Numbered from the stretch's first letter, positions 1-5,564 are shown. The stretch: DNA of 5,564 nt from Bacteroidales bacterium UBA3844 (GCA_002392915.1 DGHQ01000036.1:1-5564); one strand, 5' to 3'. Made by a program: numbers and translations. Notes: a model not told the origin generated them from the letters alone.

Positions 1-2
1 TC

Positions 3-74
3 GATGCAAACATAGGAACTACGTGTGATGAAATGTTTGTCTGTTGTATGCAATTAAGAATAATGAAATGGTAA
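3..74 (+). CDS. Possible 3' end of an upstream gene (partial, unidentified)
   Basis: From base 3 one frame stays open for 23 codons and ends at a TAA at 72-74; its last residues read MQLRIMKW. The other two forward frames stop within the first 30 bases. The codons mostly begin with A or G, as in coding DNA, and the frame enters from outside the window, so it could be the C-terminus of a neighbour. It is too short for recognition and an open stretch of this length is not statistically convincing. I cannot name a family. Confidence 0.25.
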   Translation, partial: DANIGTTCDEMFVCCMQLRIMKW

Positions 75-126
75 AGGTTTGCTAGATATTGCGAAAATAA
101 TATTTCAAATTTTGCGTTTAGAATTT

Positions 127-158
127 CTTGACAATTCAACCGATATAAATTATATTTG
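127..158 (+). promoter_or_regulatory. Bacteroidetes-type promoter for the RelA/SpoT gene
   Basis: A -7 box TATATTTG at 151-158 matches the Bacteroidetes consensus TAnnTTTG exactly. Twenty bases upstream is CTTG at 127-130, one mismatch from the -33 consensus TTTG. Transcription would start near 163-167, giving a leader of only about 15 bases before the start codon at 180. The 20-base spacer equals that of the second promoter in this window (4555-4586), which strengthens both calls. The transcription start is inferred. Confidence 0.55.
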
Positions 159-166
159 TGTTGTTA

Positions 167-172
167 AAAGGA
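167..172 (+). promoter_or_regulatory. Ribosome binding site of the RelA/SpoT gene
   Basis: AAAGGA lies seven bases before the ATG at 180. A purine-rich Shine-Dalgarno-like match at correct spacing is less common in Bacteroidetes than in Proteobacteria, so it helps fix the start at 180. Confidence 0.45.
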
Positions 173-179
173 CTAAGAC

Positions 180-2414
180 ATGGAAAATCCACAAAGTTTG
201 CAAAACATAGAAGACGAAAACGCATATATAGAGAACCAATATCAGGAGATGTTGGCGATTTATAAGAAGAGTGCCCACAGACAGAAGATTGAATTGATTG
301 ACAAGGCTTTCCGTTTCGCTGTGGATGCTCATCAGGGAGTACGTCGAAGAAGTGGGGAGCCATATATATTGCACCCTATTTCAGTGGCAAGAATCGTGGC
401 CGAGGAAATCGGTCTCGGCTCGACATCTATCTGTGCGGCTCTGCTTCACGATGTGGTGGAAGACACCGAATATACTGTGGAGGATATAGAGGAACGTTTC
501 GGAAAGAAGATTGCCCAGATTGTCGACGGTCTTACAAAAATCTCAGGTGGTGTGTTCGGTGAGCAGGCAAGCAAACAGGCTGAGAACTTCCGCAAACTGC
601 TGCTGACCATGAGTGAGGACATCCGAGTGGTTTTGATTAAAATGGCAGACCGTCTGCATAATATGCGAACACTCGCGTCGATGCCACAAGCCAAGCAATT
701 GAAAATCGCCGGTGAGACGCAATATATCTATGCTCCTCTTGCCAACCGTCTTGGACTATACGCCATAAAGACGGAACTTGAAGATCTAAGCTTTAAATAT
801 GAACATCCCGACAAATATGAGGAACTTTCTTCCAAAATAGCCAACACAAAAGAGTCTCGAGACAAATTGTTTGAAATGTTCTCAGCTCCTATATCTAAAT
901 CTCTCGACGCGCTTGGTCTTAAATACGAGATTCACACAAGAGTGAAGAGCGTCTACTCTATATGGAGAAAGATGCAGACCAAGAACATCCCGTTTGAGGA
1001 GGTTTACGACCTTTTGGCATTGCGTATCATATTCGACCCAGATGAAACCCAATCAGAAAAAAAACTCTGTTGGGAAATCTATTCTGCTGTGACTGACCAA
1101 TACAAACCTCATCCCGACCGTATTCGCGACTGGGTGAGCACTCCAAGAGCAAACGGTTACGAAGCTCTGCACGTGACTGTGATGGGACCTCTTGGCCAAT
1201 GGGTGGAGGTGCAGATCCGTTCACGACGCATGGATGACATCGCTGAAAAAGGTTTTGCCGCCCACTGGAAATACAAGACAGGAGAAAAAGATGACTCCGA
1301 ATTGGAGAAATGGCTTCAGACAATCAAAGAATTGCTTGAAAACCCTGAGCCAAACGCCATCGACTTCCTCGACACATTCAAATTAAACCTGTTCGCATCG
1401 GAAATCTTCGTCTTCACTCCTAATGGAGACATCAAGACCATGCCTCAAGGCTCAACAGTGCTCGATTTCGCATTCCTGCTACACACTGATGTCGGCACAA
1501 CATGCATCGGAGCCAAAGTGAACCATAAACTTGAGCCACTGAGCTATGTGCTTAATTCCGGCGACCAGGTCGAAATCCTGACAAGCAAGAAACAATCTCC
1601 GTCGGAAGACTGGATTGATTTTGTCAAAACGGCAAGAGCAAGAGCCAAAATCAGAAGCCTCTTCAAGAAGGAATACCGAAATATCATGAAAAAAGGTGAA
1701 ACCAGCTTGAAAGAGTTGCTCGACAGCCACGGACAATCTATGTCTAGAGACATCATAAGCCAAATGCTCGAACATTATGGCAAAGCTAAAAAAGAAGAGC
1801 TCTTCTATGCAATCGGAAAAGGTCAAATAAATCTAGACGAAATTCCGAAACTCTTCTTCAAAGCCAAAGCGGAAAGCAAATGGATGAAGTTCTGGAAACT
1901 TCAGTTCGGAAGCAATAAAAAAGAGGCAAAAGAGCTTATCAACACGTCAAAATCTAATGTGCTGACTCTTACCGAAAGTTCCAAAAACTACCGTATCGCC
2001 GAGTGTTGCCAACCTATTCCTGGAGACGACATCCTTGGGTTCATAGAGGAAGAAAACAAATTCGTGGTGCATAAATGCCAGTGTCCAGTAGCGATGAAAC
2101 TAAAAGCCAGCCACGGCGACAACATCGTCTCTGCCGTATGGGAAACTCACAAAGTGCTCTCATTCCCAGCCACTATCCGAATCAACGGAATCGACTCTCA
2201 AGGAGTGTTGAGCAGAATTCTGAATGTCATCAGCGAAGAGAACGAAATCAACATGACAAAAGTAAATATTGATACCAAAGATGGAATCTTCGAAGGTGAC
2301 ATCACTCTGTATATCCACGACGTAGAAGACCTTAACAACCTTTGTCTAAATCTGTTGAAAGTGCACGGAATGAAATCTGTGAACCGTATAGAAAACGACA
2401 AGCAGGGCAAATAA
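180..2414 (+). CDS. relA/spoT: Bifunctional (p)ppGpp synthetase/hydrolase, RelA/SpoT (Rel) family
   Basis: This 744-residue cytosolic enzyme should make (p)ppGpp from ATP and GDP/GTP and also hydrolyse it, setting the stringent response. Length and domain order match full-length Rel proteins. The HD hydrolase domain (about 40-190) keeps its metal and catalytic residues: H65 in YILHP, H90-D91, E94-D95, and D157 and N161 in DRLHN. The synthetase domain (about 245-365) has RVKSVYSIWRKM, the catalytic D277 in YDLLALR, NGY at 325-327 and E343 in VEVQIR. At 314-317 it reads RIRD, a basic RXKD-like motif as in bifunctional enzymes rather than the EXDD of synthetase-only RelA. A TGS domain follows (about 408-470), then a helical region, a zinc-finger-like segment with C609, C610, H631 and C635, and an ACT domain (about 660-738). 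The start is supported by the upstream promoter and AAAGGA. Many Bacteroidales have two long homologues, so whether to call this one relA or spoT is uncertain. Confidence 0.97.
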   Translation: MENPQSLQNIEDENAYIENQYQEMLAIYKKSAHRQKIELIDKAFRFAVDAHQGVRRRSGEPYILHPISVARIVAEEIGLGSTSICAALLHDVVEDTEYTVEDIEERFGKKIAQIVDGLTKISGGVFGEQASKQAENFRKLLLTMSEDIRVVLIKMADRLHNMRTLASMPQAKQLKIAGETQYIYAPLANRLGLYAIKTELEDLSFKYEHPDKYEELSSKIANTKESRDKLFEMFSAPISKSLDALGLKYEIHTRVKSVYSIWRKMQTKNIPFEEVYDLLALRIIFDPDETQSEKKLCWEIYSAVTDQYKPHPDRIRDWVSTPRANGYEALHVTVMGPLGQWVEVQIRSRRMDDIAEKGFAAHWKYKTGEKDDSELEKWLQTIKELLENPEPNAIDFLDTFKLNLFASEIFVFTPNGDIKTMPQGSTVLDFAFLLHTDVGTTCIGAKVNHKLEPLSYVLNSGDQVEILTSKKQSPSEDWIDFVKTARARAKIRSLFKKEYRNIMKKGETSLKELLDSHGQSMSRDIISQMLEHYGKAKKEELFYAIGKGQINLDEIPKLFFKAKAESKWMKFWKLQFGSNKKEAKELINTSKSNVLTLTESSKNYRIAECCQPIPGDDILGFIEEENKFVVHKCQCPVAMKLKASHGDNIVSAVWETHKVLSFPATIRINGIDSQGVLSRILNVISEENEINMTKVNIDTKDGIFEGDITLYIHDVEDLNNLCLNLLKVHGMKSVNRIENDKQGK

Positions 2415-2437
2415 AAAAGAAGAAAACAATAATAGTC

Positions 2438-4243
2438 ATGACTAATATTCTTAAATATAGCCGTCGACAGACGACTGAAGTGCATGTGGGAAAAGTGGTG
2501 ATTGGTGGAAACAATCCTATCCGCATACAGTCGATGGCAAACACCGACACAAACGATATAGAAGCGTCGGCTCAACAATGCAAGCGAATCGCTGACGTTG
2601 GTGGTGAGATCGTACGTTTCACTGCTCAGGGTCAGAAAGAAGCCAACAATCTACAGTTTATCGAAAAACGTTTGACCGAGCTAGGATGCGATGTGCCTTT
2701 GGTAGCAGACATACACTTCAATCCTGCCGCAGCTGACGTAGCCGCTCAATACGTGGAGAAAGTCAGAATCAATCCAGGCAACTACGTCGACAGTGTGCAT
2801 ACACAAAAAAGATTTGAATACACAGACGAGGAATACACAGCCGAGTTGCAGAAGATCCGCAACAGATTCGTCCCATTCCTCAACATCTGCAAGGAACATA
2901 AGACTGCGATAAGAATCGGAGTCAACCACGGATCGCTGTCCGACAGAATCCTTTCCCGATATGGCGACACGTCCAACGGAATGGTGGAATCATGTCTGGA
3001 ATTTTTAAGAATCTGCAAATCCGAAAATTTCAACGACGTTGTAATCTCCATAAAGGCATCCAACGTCATAATCATGGTGCAAACCGTCCGTCTGCTTGTA
3101 GAAAGGATGGAGAAAGAAGATCTACACTACCCTATCCACCTTGGGGTGACTGAGGCTGGAGCAGGTGAGGACGGACGTGTGAAGAGCGCGGCAGGTATAG
3201 GTGCTCTGCTCTACGACGGTATCGGAGACACAATCCGCGTTTCATTGAGCGAAGACCCTGAAGCTGAGATTCCTGTGGCCAAATCACTTGCCGACTATAT
3301 CAATTCCAAAGTTGCGAAGAAGACGACAGCCAACCAAGAGTATCAGCTGAAAGATATCTTCAAACTGGAAGCCAGAAAAGTGAGCAGATGCGGAATAATC
3401 GGTGGAGGCAAAGTGCCGGTTGTGATTTCAGAATATGCTGAAGTAGACGGACTTAAGCCAGACTTCGTATCAAGAGACAAGTATGACGCTAGCTGCAACG
3501 TCGCTCATATAGTGCCATTCGCAAATTGGAAGGGAGAATCAAATTGTTATCCTCTATTTTCAGCCAATGAGATTTCAAAGATTGGCGACGTGAATGCCGA
3601 ATACAAATTCCTTCAGCTATCGTATGAAGAGGCATCCGAGGAGGCATTGAAAAATATAGCCGACGACGTGGTATTGATAATCAAGTCGGATGCAGGCATG
3701 AATGACGTGGCATGCAGACGCAATATCTTCGTGATGCTGACCTCGTTAGGCAAGAGCAATCCCGTCATCTTGGAATCTTCTTACGCCACTTCTGATAGCG
3801 GAGAATTGCAAGTGTGCGCTGGAGCCGACAACGGATTATTCTTCATCGACCATTTGCCAAGCGGAATCTGCATCAAGTCAAAATTGAAAGAGTCGCTTTC
3901 TGTGGCGTTCGGAATCCTACAGGCCACACGCACAAGAGTTGTAAAGACAGAATACATATCATGTCCAAGCTGCGGACGCACGCTATACGACCTACAGTCT
4001 ACACTGGCAAAGATCAAAGCCAAGACATCACATTTGACTGGGCTTAAAATCGGAGTCATGGGTTGCATCGTCAACGGACCGGGAGAGATGGCAGACGCCG
4101 ACTACGGATACGTAGGATCAGCACGAGGCAAAGTCAACCTTTATAAAAAACAAGAATGTGTCGAGAAACTCATTCCAGAAGACGAGGCTGTGGACAAACT
4201 GATTGAACTGATAAAAAAGAACGGAGACTGGAAAGACGCGTGA
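2438..4243 (+). CDS. ispG: 4-hydroxy-3-methylbut-2-enyl diphosphate synthase, three-domain IspG (GcpE)
   Basis: IspG reductively converts 2-C-methyl-D-erythritol 2,4-cyclodiphosphate to HMBPP, the penultimate step of the MEP pathway, using a [4Fe-4S] cluster in the cytosol. From the ATG at 2438 the protein has 601 residues, against roughly 370 in E. coli. Residues 1 to about 285 are the TIM barrel, with IRIQSM, ADIHF, VRINPGN, IRIGVNHGSL and HLGVTEAG followed by GDTIRVSLSEDPE. About 300-490 is the inserted domain of the three-domain form. About 505-600 is the cluster domain: C509 and C512 in SCPSCGR, C543 and E550 in GCIVNGPGE, the three cysteine and one glutamate ligands. All appear intact. 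The frame is open further back to a TTG at 2342, but that would overlap the preceding gene by 73 bases and add a basic, unconserved leader. The ATG lies 23 bases after the previous stop, in an A/G-rich gap without a Shine-Dalgarno, so co-transcription and perhaps coupled translation are likely. Confidence 0.97.
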   Translation: MTNILKYSRRQTTEVHVGKVVIGGNNPIRIQSMANTDTNDIEASAQQCKRIADVGGEIVRFTAQGQKEANNLQFIEKRLTELGCDVPLVADIHFNPAAADVAAQYVEKVRINPGNYVDSVHTQKRFEYTDEEYTAELQKIRNRFVPFLNICKEHKTAIRIGVNHGSLSDRILSRYGDTSNGMVESCLEFLRICKSENFNDVVISIKASNVIIMVQTVRLLVERMEKEDLHYPIHLGVTEAGAGEDGRVKSAAGIGALLYDGIGDTIRVSLSEDPEAEIPVAKSLADYINSKVAKKTTANQEYQLKDIFKLEARKVSRCGIIGGGKVPVVISEYAEVDGLKPDFVSRDKYDASCNVAHIVPFANWKGESNCYPLFSANEISKIGDVNAEYKFLQLSYEEASEEALKNIADDVVLIIKSDAGMNDVACRRNIFVMLTSLGKSNPVILESSYATSDSGELQVCAGADNGLFFIDHLPSGICIKSKLKESLSVAFGILQATRTRVVKTEYISCPSCGRTLYDLQSTLAKIKAKTSHLTGLKIGVMGCIVNGPGEMADADYGYVGSARGKVNLYKKQECVEKLIPEDEAVDKLIELIKKNGDWKDA

Positions 4244-4247
4244 TTTG

Positions 4248-4368
4248 ATTCATAATGCATATTCATAATTGTTGGGAAATCCACACATCTGGTAATCCTA
4301 CCATCATGTAGAGACGCACGGACGTGCGTGTATCAGGCGATAAATGCATAATTCATAATGCATAATTA
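4248..4368. repeat. AT-rich direct repeats built on ATTCATAATGCATA
   Basis: The 14-mer ATTCATAATGCATA occurs at 4248-4261 and identically at 4351-4364, 103 bases apart. Each copy sits in further partial copies of the same unit: ATTCATAATT at 4261-4270 and ATGCATAATTCATAAT at 4344-4359. The two clusters bracket the TAGAGACG hairpin. From memory, tracts of the ATTCATAATT type are common in Bacteroides and Prevotella spacers. No open reading frame and no target-site duplication is evident, so an insertion element is not shown. Confidence 0.6.
4308..4333. repeat. TAGAGACG-type intergenic hairpin, right arm imperfect
   Basis: GTAGAGACGCAC leads into a hairpin with arms ACGCAC (4314-4319) and GTGCGT (4324-4329) and a GGAC loop. 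The left flank TAGAGACG (4309-4316) recurs exactly at 5419-5426 in the hairpin after the orphan frame. There the right arm mirrors the left fully (CGTCTCT), whereas here it reads CGTGTATC. I recall such elements as dispersed repeats in Bacteroidales; their function is not established here. Confidence 0.5.
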
Positions 4369-4370
4369 AA

Positions 4371-4414
4371 GGCCATGGTTGTCGCAGGCAGTGACTACCA
4401 TGGTCTATTATTTT
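4371..4414 (+). terminator. Probable intrinsic terminator of the rel-ispG unit
   Basis: The arms 4371-4383 and 4393-4405 form a 13-position stem with one G-T wobble and one T-T mismatch, closed by a 9-base loop. It is followed by TATTATTTT (4406-4414) and preceded by AATTAAA. It lies about 130 bases after the ispG stop and ahead of the next promoter, where a terminator is expected. The tail is not a pure T run, so efficiency may be moderate; the A-rich upstream side could allow some function on the opposite strand. Confidence 0.65.
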
Positions 4415-4428
4415 AATGAGGATTGTTA

Positions 4429-4443
4429 AGGACGGAACGTCCT
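4429..4443. other. Small perfect hairpin
   Basis: AGGACG (4429-4434) pairs perfectly with CGTCCT (4438-4443) around a GAA triloop. There is no T tract after it. It follows the terminator directly and lies well upstream of the promoter, so no role is evident. It may be part of an intergenic repeat. Confidence 0.3.
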
Positions 4444-4554
4444 AACCAGCCACCCACCGTGCGAGCCGTAGGCGAACACTAAAAACAAAAGATAGATATA
4501 GTTCATTCCATATTATGTTAGATAGCAACTTTATGATAAATAATAGAAACATTG

Positions 4555-4586
4555 TTTGGAAAAAAGAAAAGGCATAGATAAATTTG
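4555..4586 (+). promoter_or_regulatory. Bacteroidetes-type promoter for the DUF4332 gene
   Basis: TTTG at 4555-4558 is the -33 box and TAAATTTG at 4579-4586 the -7 box. Both match the Bacteroidetes consensus exactly and are separated by 20 bases. Transcription would start near 4591-4595, leaving a leader of about 60-65 bases rich in A and G. The exact consensus match fits the idea that this gene is strongly expressed. Confidence 0.65.
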
Positions 4587-4655
4587 TTAGAAAGATAAGA
4601 GAAAAAATCTCATCTGAAGCTACAATTTGAACATTAACTAAAAAAGGGTAAAGAT

Positions 4656-5063
4656 ATGTCACATAGTATTATCGACATCGAAGGCGTAGGAGAAGCTTAC
4701 GCAAAGAAGTTGCAGAACGCAGGTATCCGCACAACAGAAGCTCTACTTGAGGCAGGTGCTTCTCCAAAGGGAAGAAAAGAATTGGCAGAGAAGACAGGTA
4801 TCTCAGATGCTTTGATCTTGAAGTGGACAAACCATGCAGACCTATTCCGCATCACTGGTATCGCAGGTCAGTTTGCAGAGTTGCTTGAGGCAGCAGGTGT
4901 AGACACAATCAAAGAGTTGCGCCACCGTAAGGCAGAGAACCTTCACGCGAAGATGGAGGAGGTCAACGCAGAAAAGAAGCTAACTCGCCGAATCCCTTCA
5001 GTTGGTCAGCTAGAGGCAATGATCGAGCAGGCTGGCAAACTTGAGCCAAAGATGACTTATTAA
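4656..5063 (+). CDS. DUF4332 family helix-hairpin-helix protein
   Basis: This 135-residue protein has no signal peptide or membrane segment and should be cytosolic. It contains two similar helix-hairpin-helix units. The first (about 5-33) reads IEGVGEAYAKKLQNAGI and the second (about 64-89) ITGIAGQFAELLEAAGV, each followed by a short helix. The C-terminal part, with NLHAKMEEVN and IPSVGQLEAMIEQA, matches the DUF4332 pattern as I remember it. Such motifs often bind DNA non-specifically, as in polymerase and ligase domains, but no enzymatic residues are visible and the role is unknown. It has its own promoter and a strong terminator, so it is a single-gene unit. Codon use differs from the genes upstream: of 18 alanines 12 use GCA, 5 GCT, 1 GCG and none GCC, and lysine favours AAG. 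This suggests high expression rather than foreign origin. The start ATG follows AAAAAGGGTAAAGAT. Confidence 0.93.
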   Translation: MSHSIIDIEGVGEAYAKKLQNAGIRTTEALLEAGASPKGRKELAEKTGISDALILKWTNHADLFRITGIAGQFAELLEAAGVDTIKELRHRKAENLHAKMEEVNAEKKLTRRIPSVGQLEAMIEQAGKLEPKMTY

Positions 5064-5089
5064 TCTTACTCAGATTTCAAAATTAACAG

Positions 5090-5119
5090 AAAAACACCGC
5101 AGAAATGTGGTGTTTTTTT
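5090..5119 (+). terminator. Strong intrinsic terminator after the DUF4332 gene
   Basis: AAAAACACCGCA (5090-5101) pairs with TGTGGTGTTTTT (5106-5117) over 12 positions with one G-T wobble, closed by a GAAA tetraloop. A run of seven T follows the stem core (5113-5119). The stem begins 27 bases after the stop codon. The A run on the left arm means it could also work on the opposite strand. Confidence 0.9.
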
Positions 5120-5121
5120 CT

Positions 5122-5177
5122 ATATAACACAACTAGCAACACATGTGTTTTATGATTGGTGGGATATAACACACTAG
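5122..5177. repeat. Near-direct repeat flanking a perfect palindrome
   Basis: ATATAACACAACTAG (5122-5136) and ATATAACACACTAG (5164-5177) differ by one A and are offset by 42 bases. Between them is AACACATGTGTT (5138-5149), a perfect 12-base palindrome. The arrangement sits just upstream of and across the first codons of the orphan frame. It could be an operator region or an internal duplication; no standard promoter boxes accompany it. Confidence 0.4.
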
Positions 5178-5413
5178 ATAGAATCTTGCAATGTGAAATT
5201 TATAGGACAGGAGGTGAAAAATATGTTTTCCCATGTGATTCTCCACGAGGAATGGTAAATCCACGTGATTACAACACACTTACACCCAAAGCAATGGAAA
5301 AAATCAGATTATTAAGAGCAAATGAAAAATTTTTGATAACAGATGTAATCTTGGGTTGTAGTCCAAGAATATGTATAAGAAGAGAATTAGCACCAATTGA
5401 AATAACAAAATGA
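5156..5413 (+). CDS. Orphan hypothetical protein, possibly a decayed domain fragment
   Basis: The frame has 85 codons from a TTG at 5156, directly after an in-frame TGA at 5153-5155. The first ATG is at 5252 and would leave 53 residues. No Shine-Dalgarno fits either start. The composition is AT-rich with mostly AGA arginines, unlike the three genes upstream. There is no signal peptide or membrane segment. The end, with MEKIRLLRANEKFLITDVILG and then RRELAPIEITK, reminds me of the last strands of the GldM/PorM C-terminal-like domain also found at the ends of some Bacteroidetes M56 peptidases, where a basic segment precedes a proline-isoleucine strand. That resemblance is from memory and weak. 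A truncated remnant of a larger gene is the best guess. A genuine small protein, or no gene at all, remains possible. Confidence 0.35.
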   Translation: MVGYNTLDRILQCEIYRTGGEKYVFPCDSPRGMVNPRDYNTLTPKAMEKIRLLRANEKFLITDVILGCSPRICIRRELAPIEITK

Positions 5414-5419
5414 TTAGAT

Positions 5420-5443
5420 AGAGACGGGGTACACCCCGTCTCT
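5420..5443. terminator. Perfect TAGAGACG-type hairpin, possible terminator
   Basis: AGAGACGGGG (5420-5429) pairs perfectly with CCCCGTCTCT (5434-5443) around TACA. It begins seven bases after the stop of the orphan frame. The following bases, TCTATGTTG, are not a real T tract, so termination is uncertain. The left arm shares TAGAGACG with the element at 4309-4316, so it may be a dispersed Bacteroidales intergenic repeat rather than a dedicated terminator. Confidence 0.5.
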
Positions 5444-5530
5444 TCTATGTTGCATTCCAAATTTATTTCGAGTTTTTTTTCGTAAATGGCGTATTTTTCT
5501 CAAAAAAGCCTTGGATATAGACATAATTTT

Positions 5531-5561
5531 GGAATGGATGTGACAAAAGCACACCCATTCC
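5531..5561. other. Hairpin at the window edge
   Basis: GGAATGGATGTG (5531-5542) pairs with CACACCCATTCC (5550-5561) over 12 positions with one A-C mismatch and a 7-base loop. The window ends three bases later, so any T tract on the + strand cannot be seen. On the - strand the hairpin is followed by AAAATTATG, which is not a terminator tail. The bases between 5444 and 5531 hold T and A runs but no gene. Confidence 0.4.
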
Positions 5562-5564
5562 TCC

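Larger units (their letters stand above)
4244..4655. other. Non-coding spacer between ispG and the DUF4332 gene
   Basis: These 412 bases contain no credible gene; the forward ATG at 4416 gives only nine codons. In order I see AT-rich direct repeats (4248-4368), a TAGAGACG hairpin between them, a terminator-like hairpin (4371-4414), a small hairpin (4429-4443), a GC-richer patch at 4445-4480 that I cannot explain, an AT-rich stretch, the promoter at 4555-4586 and about 65 bases of leader. The leader holds a weak GAGA/TCTC hairpin near 4600-4612. The first half looks like accumulated intergenic repeats, the second half like the control region of the next gene. Confidence 0.7.

Noticed and set aside
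1479..1826. 115-codon open frame on the - strand
   Set aside because: It is antisense to the TGS and helical region of the RelA/SpoT gene and is explained by that gene's codon pattern.
2342..2437. Extended ispG start at TTG 2342
   Set aside because: It would overlap the end of the RelA/SpoT gene and add 32 basic residues with no family similarity; TNILKYSRRQT after the ATG at 2438 is the normal beginning.
2198..2578. 126-codon open frame on the - strand
   Set aside because: It lies antisense across the end of rel and the start of ispG, both unambiguous, and its translation shows no recognisable domain.
4621..4629. TACAATTTG as the -7 box of the DUF4332 gene
   Set aside because: It has one base too many for TAnnTTTG and no TTTG about 20 bases upstream; the pair at 4555/4579 fits exactly.
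4591..4655. Riboswitch in the leader of the DUF4332 gene
   Set aside because: Only a four-pair GAGA/TCTC hairpin is visible and no known aptamer core can be recognised.
5209..5258. AGGAGG followed by ATG at 5223
   Set aside because: Good Shine-Dalgarno spacing, but the frame ends after 11 codons and is out of phase with the 85-codon frame. Probably chance, though a decayed start cannot be excluded.
5269..5460. 63-codon open frame on the - strand
   Set aside because: It overlaps the orphan frame and crosses the perfect hairpin at 5420-5443; no promoter, ribosome site or recognisable domain supports it.
5524..5531. TAATTTTG as a promoter for a gene beyond the window
   Set aside because: The -7 box matches, but there is no TTTG-like box about 20 bases upstream and the next gene is not visible.

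Overview
The window looks like chromosomal DNA from a member of the Bacteroidales, most likely Bacteroides- or Prevotella-like. Three things point there. IspG has the long three-domain architecture typical of Bacteroidetes, chlamydiae and plants. Two intergenic regions carry the Bacteroidetes-type promoter (TTTG-like box, 20-base spacer, TAnnTTTG). The spacers hold AT-rich ATTCATAATGCATA repeats and TAGAGACG hairpins of the kind I remember from Bacteroidales genomes. The assignment is inference; no marker gene is present. All well-supported genes lie on the + strand.

Layout. Positions 1-179 hold at most the last codons of an upstream gene and a good promoter and ribosome binding site for the first full gene. 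Positions 180-2414 encode a long RelA/SpoT homologue with an intact hydrolase site and a bifunctional-type synthetase, making and degrading (p)ppGpp. Only 23 bases later comes ispG (2438-4243), the iron-sulfur enzyme of the penultimate step of the MEP isoprenoid pathway; the two probably share a transcript. A 412-base spacer (4244-4655) contains AT-rich direct repeats, a TAGAGACG hairpin, a likely terminator and then a clear promoter. That promoter drives a 135-residue DUF4332-type helix-hairpin-helix protein (4656-5063), closed by a very strong intrinsic terminator (5090-5119). The last 450 bases are AT-rich. They carry an 85-codon orphan reading frame (5156-5413) that may be a decayed fragment, plus several hairpins.

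How the parts relate. The rel and ispG genes join starvation signalling to isoprenoid precursor supply, but co-transcription alone does not show a functional link. The DUF4332 gene is its own transcription unit with distinctive codon use suggesting high expression. I see no CRISPR array, tRNA, rRNA, transposase, defence system or other obviously new multi-gene system. The core genes are ordinary housekeeping genes; the items worth a second look are in the spacers and the orphan frame.
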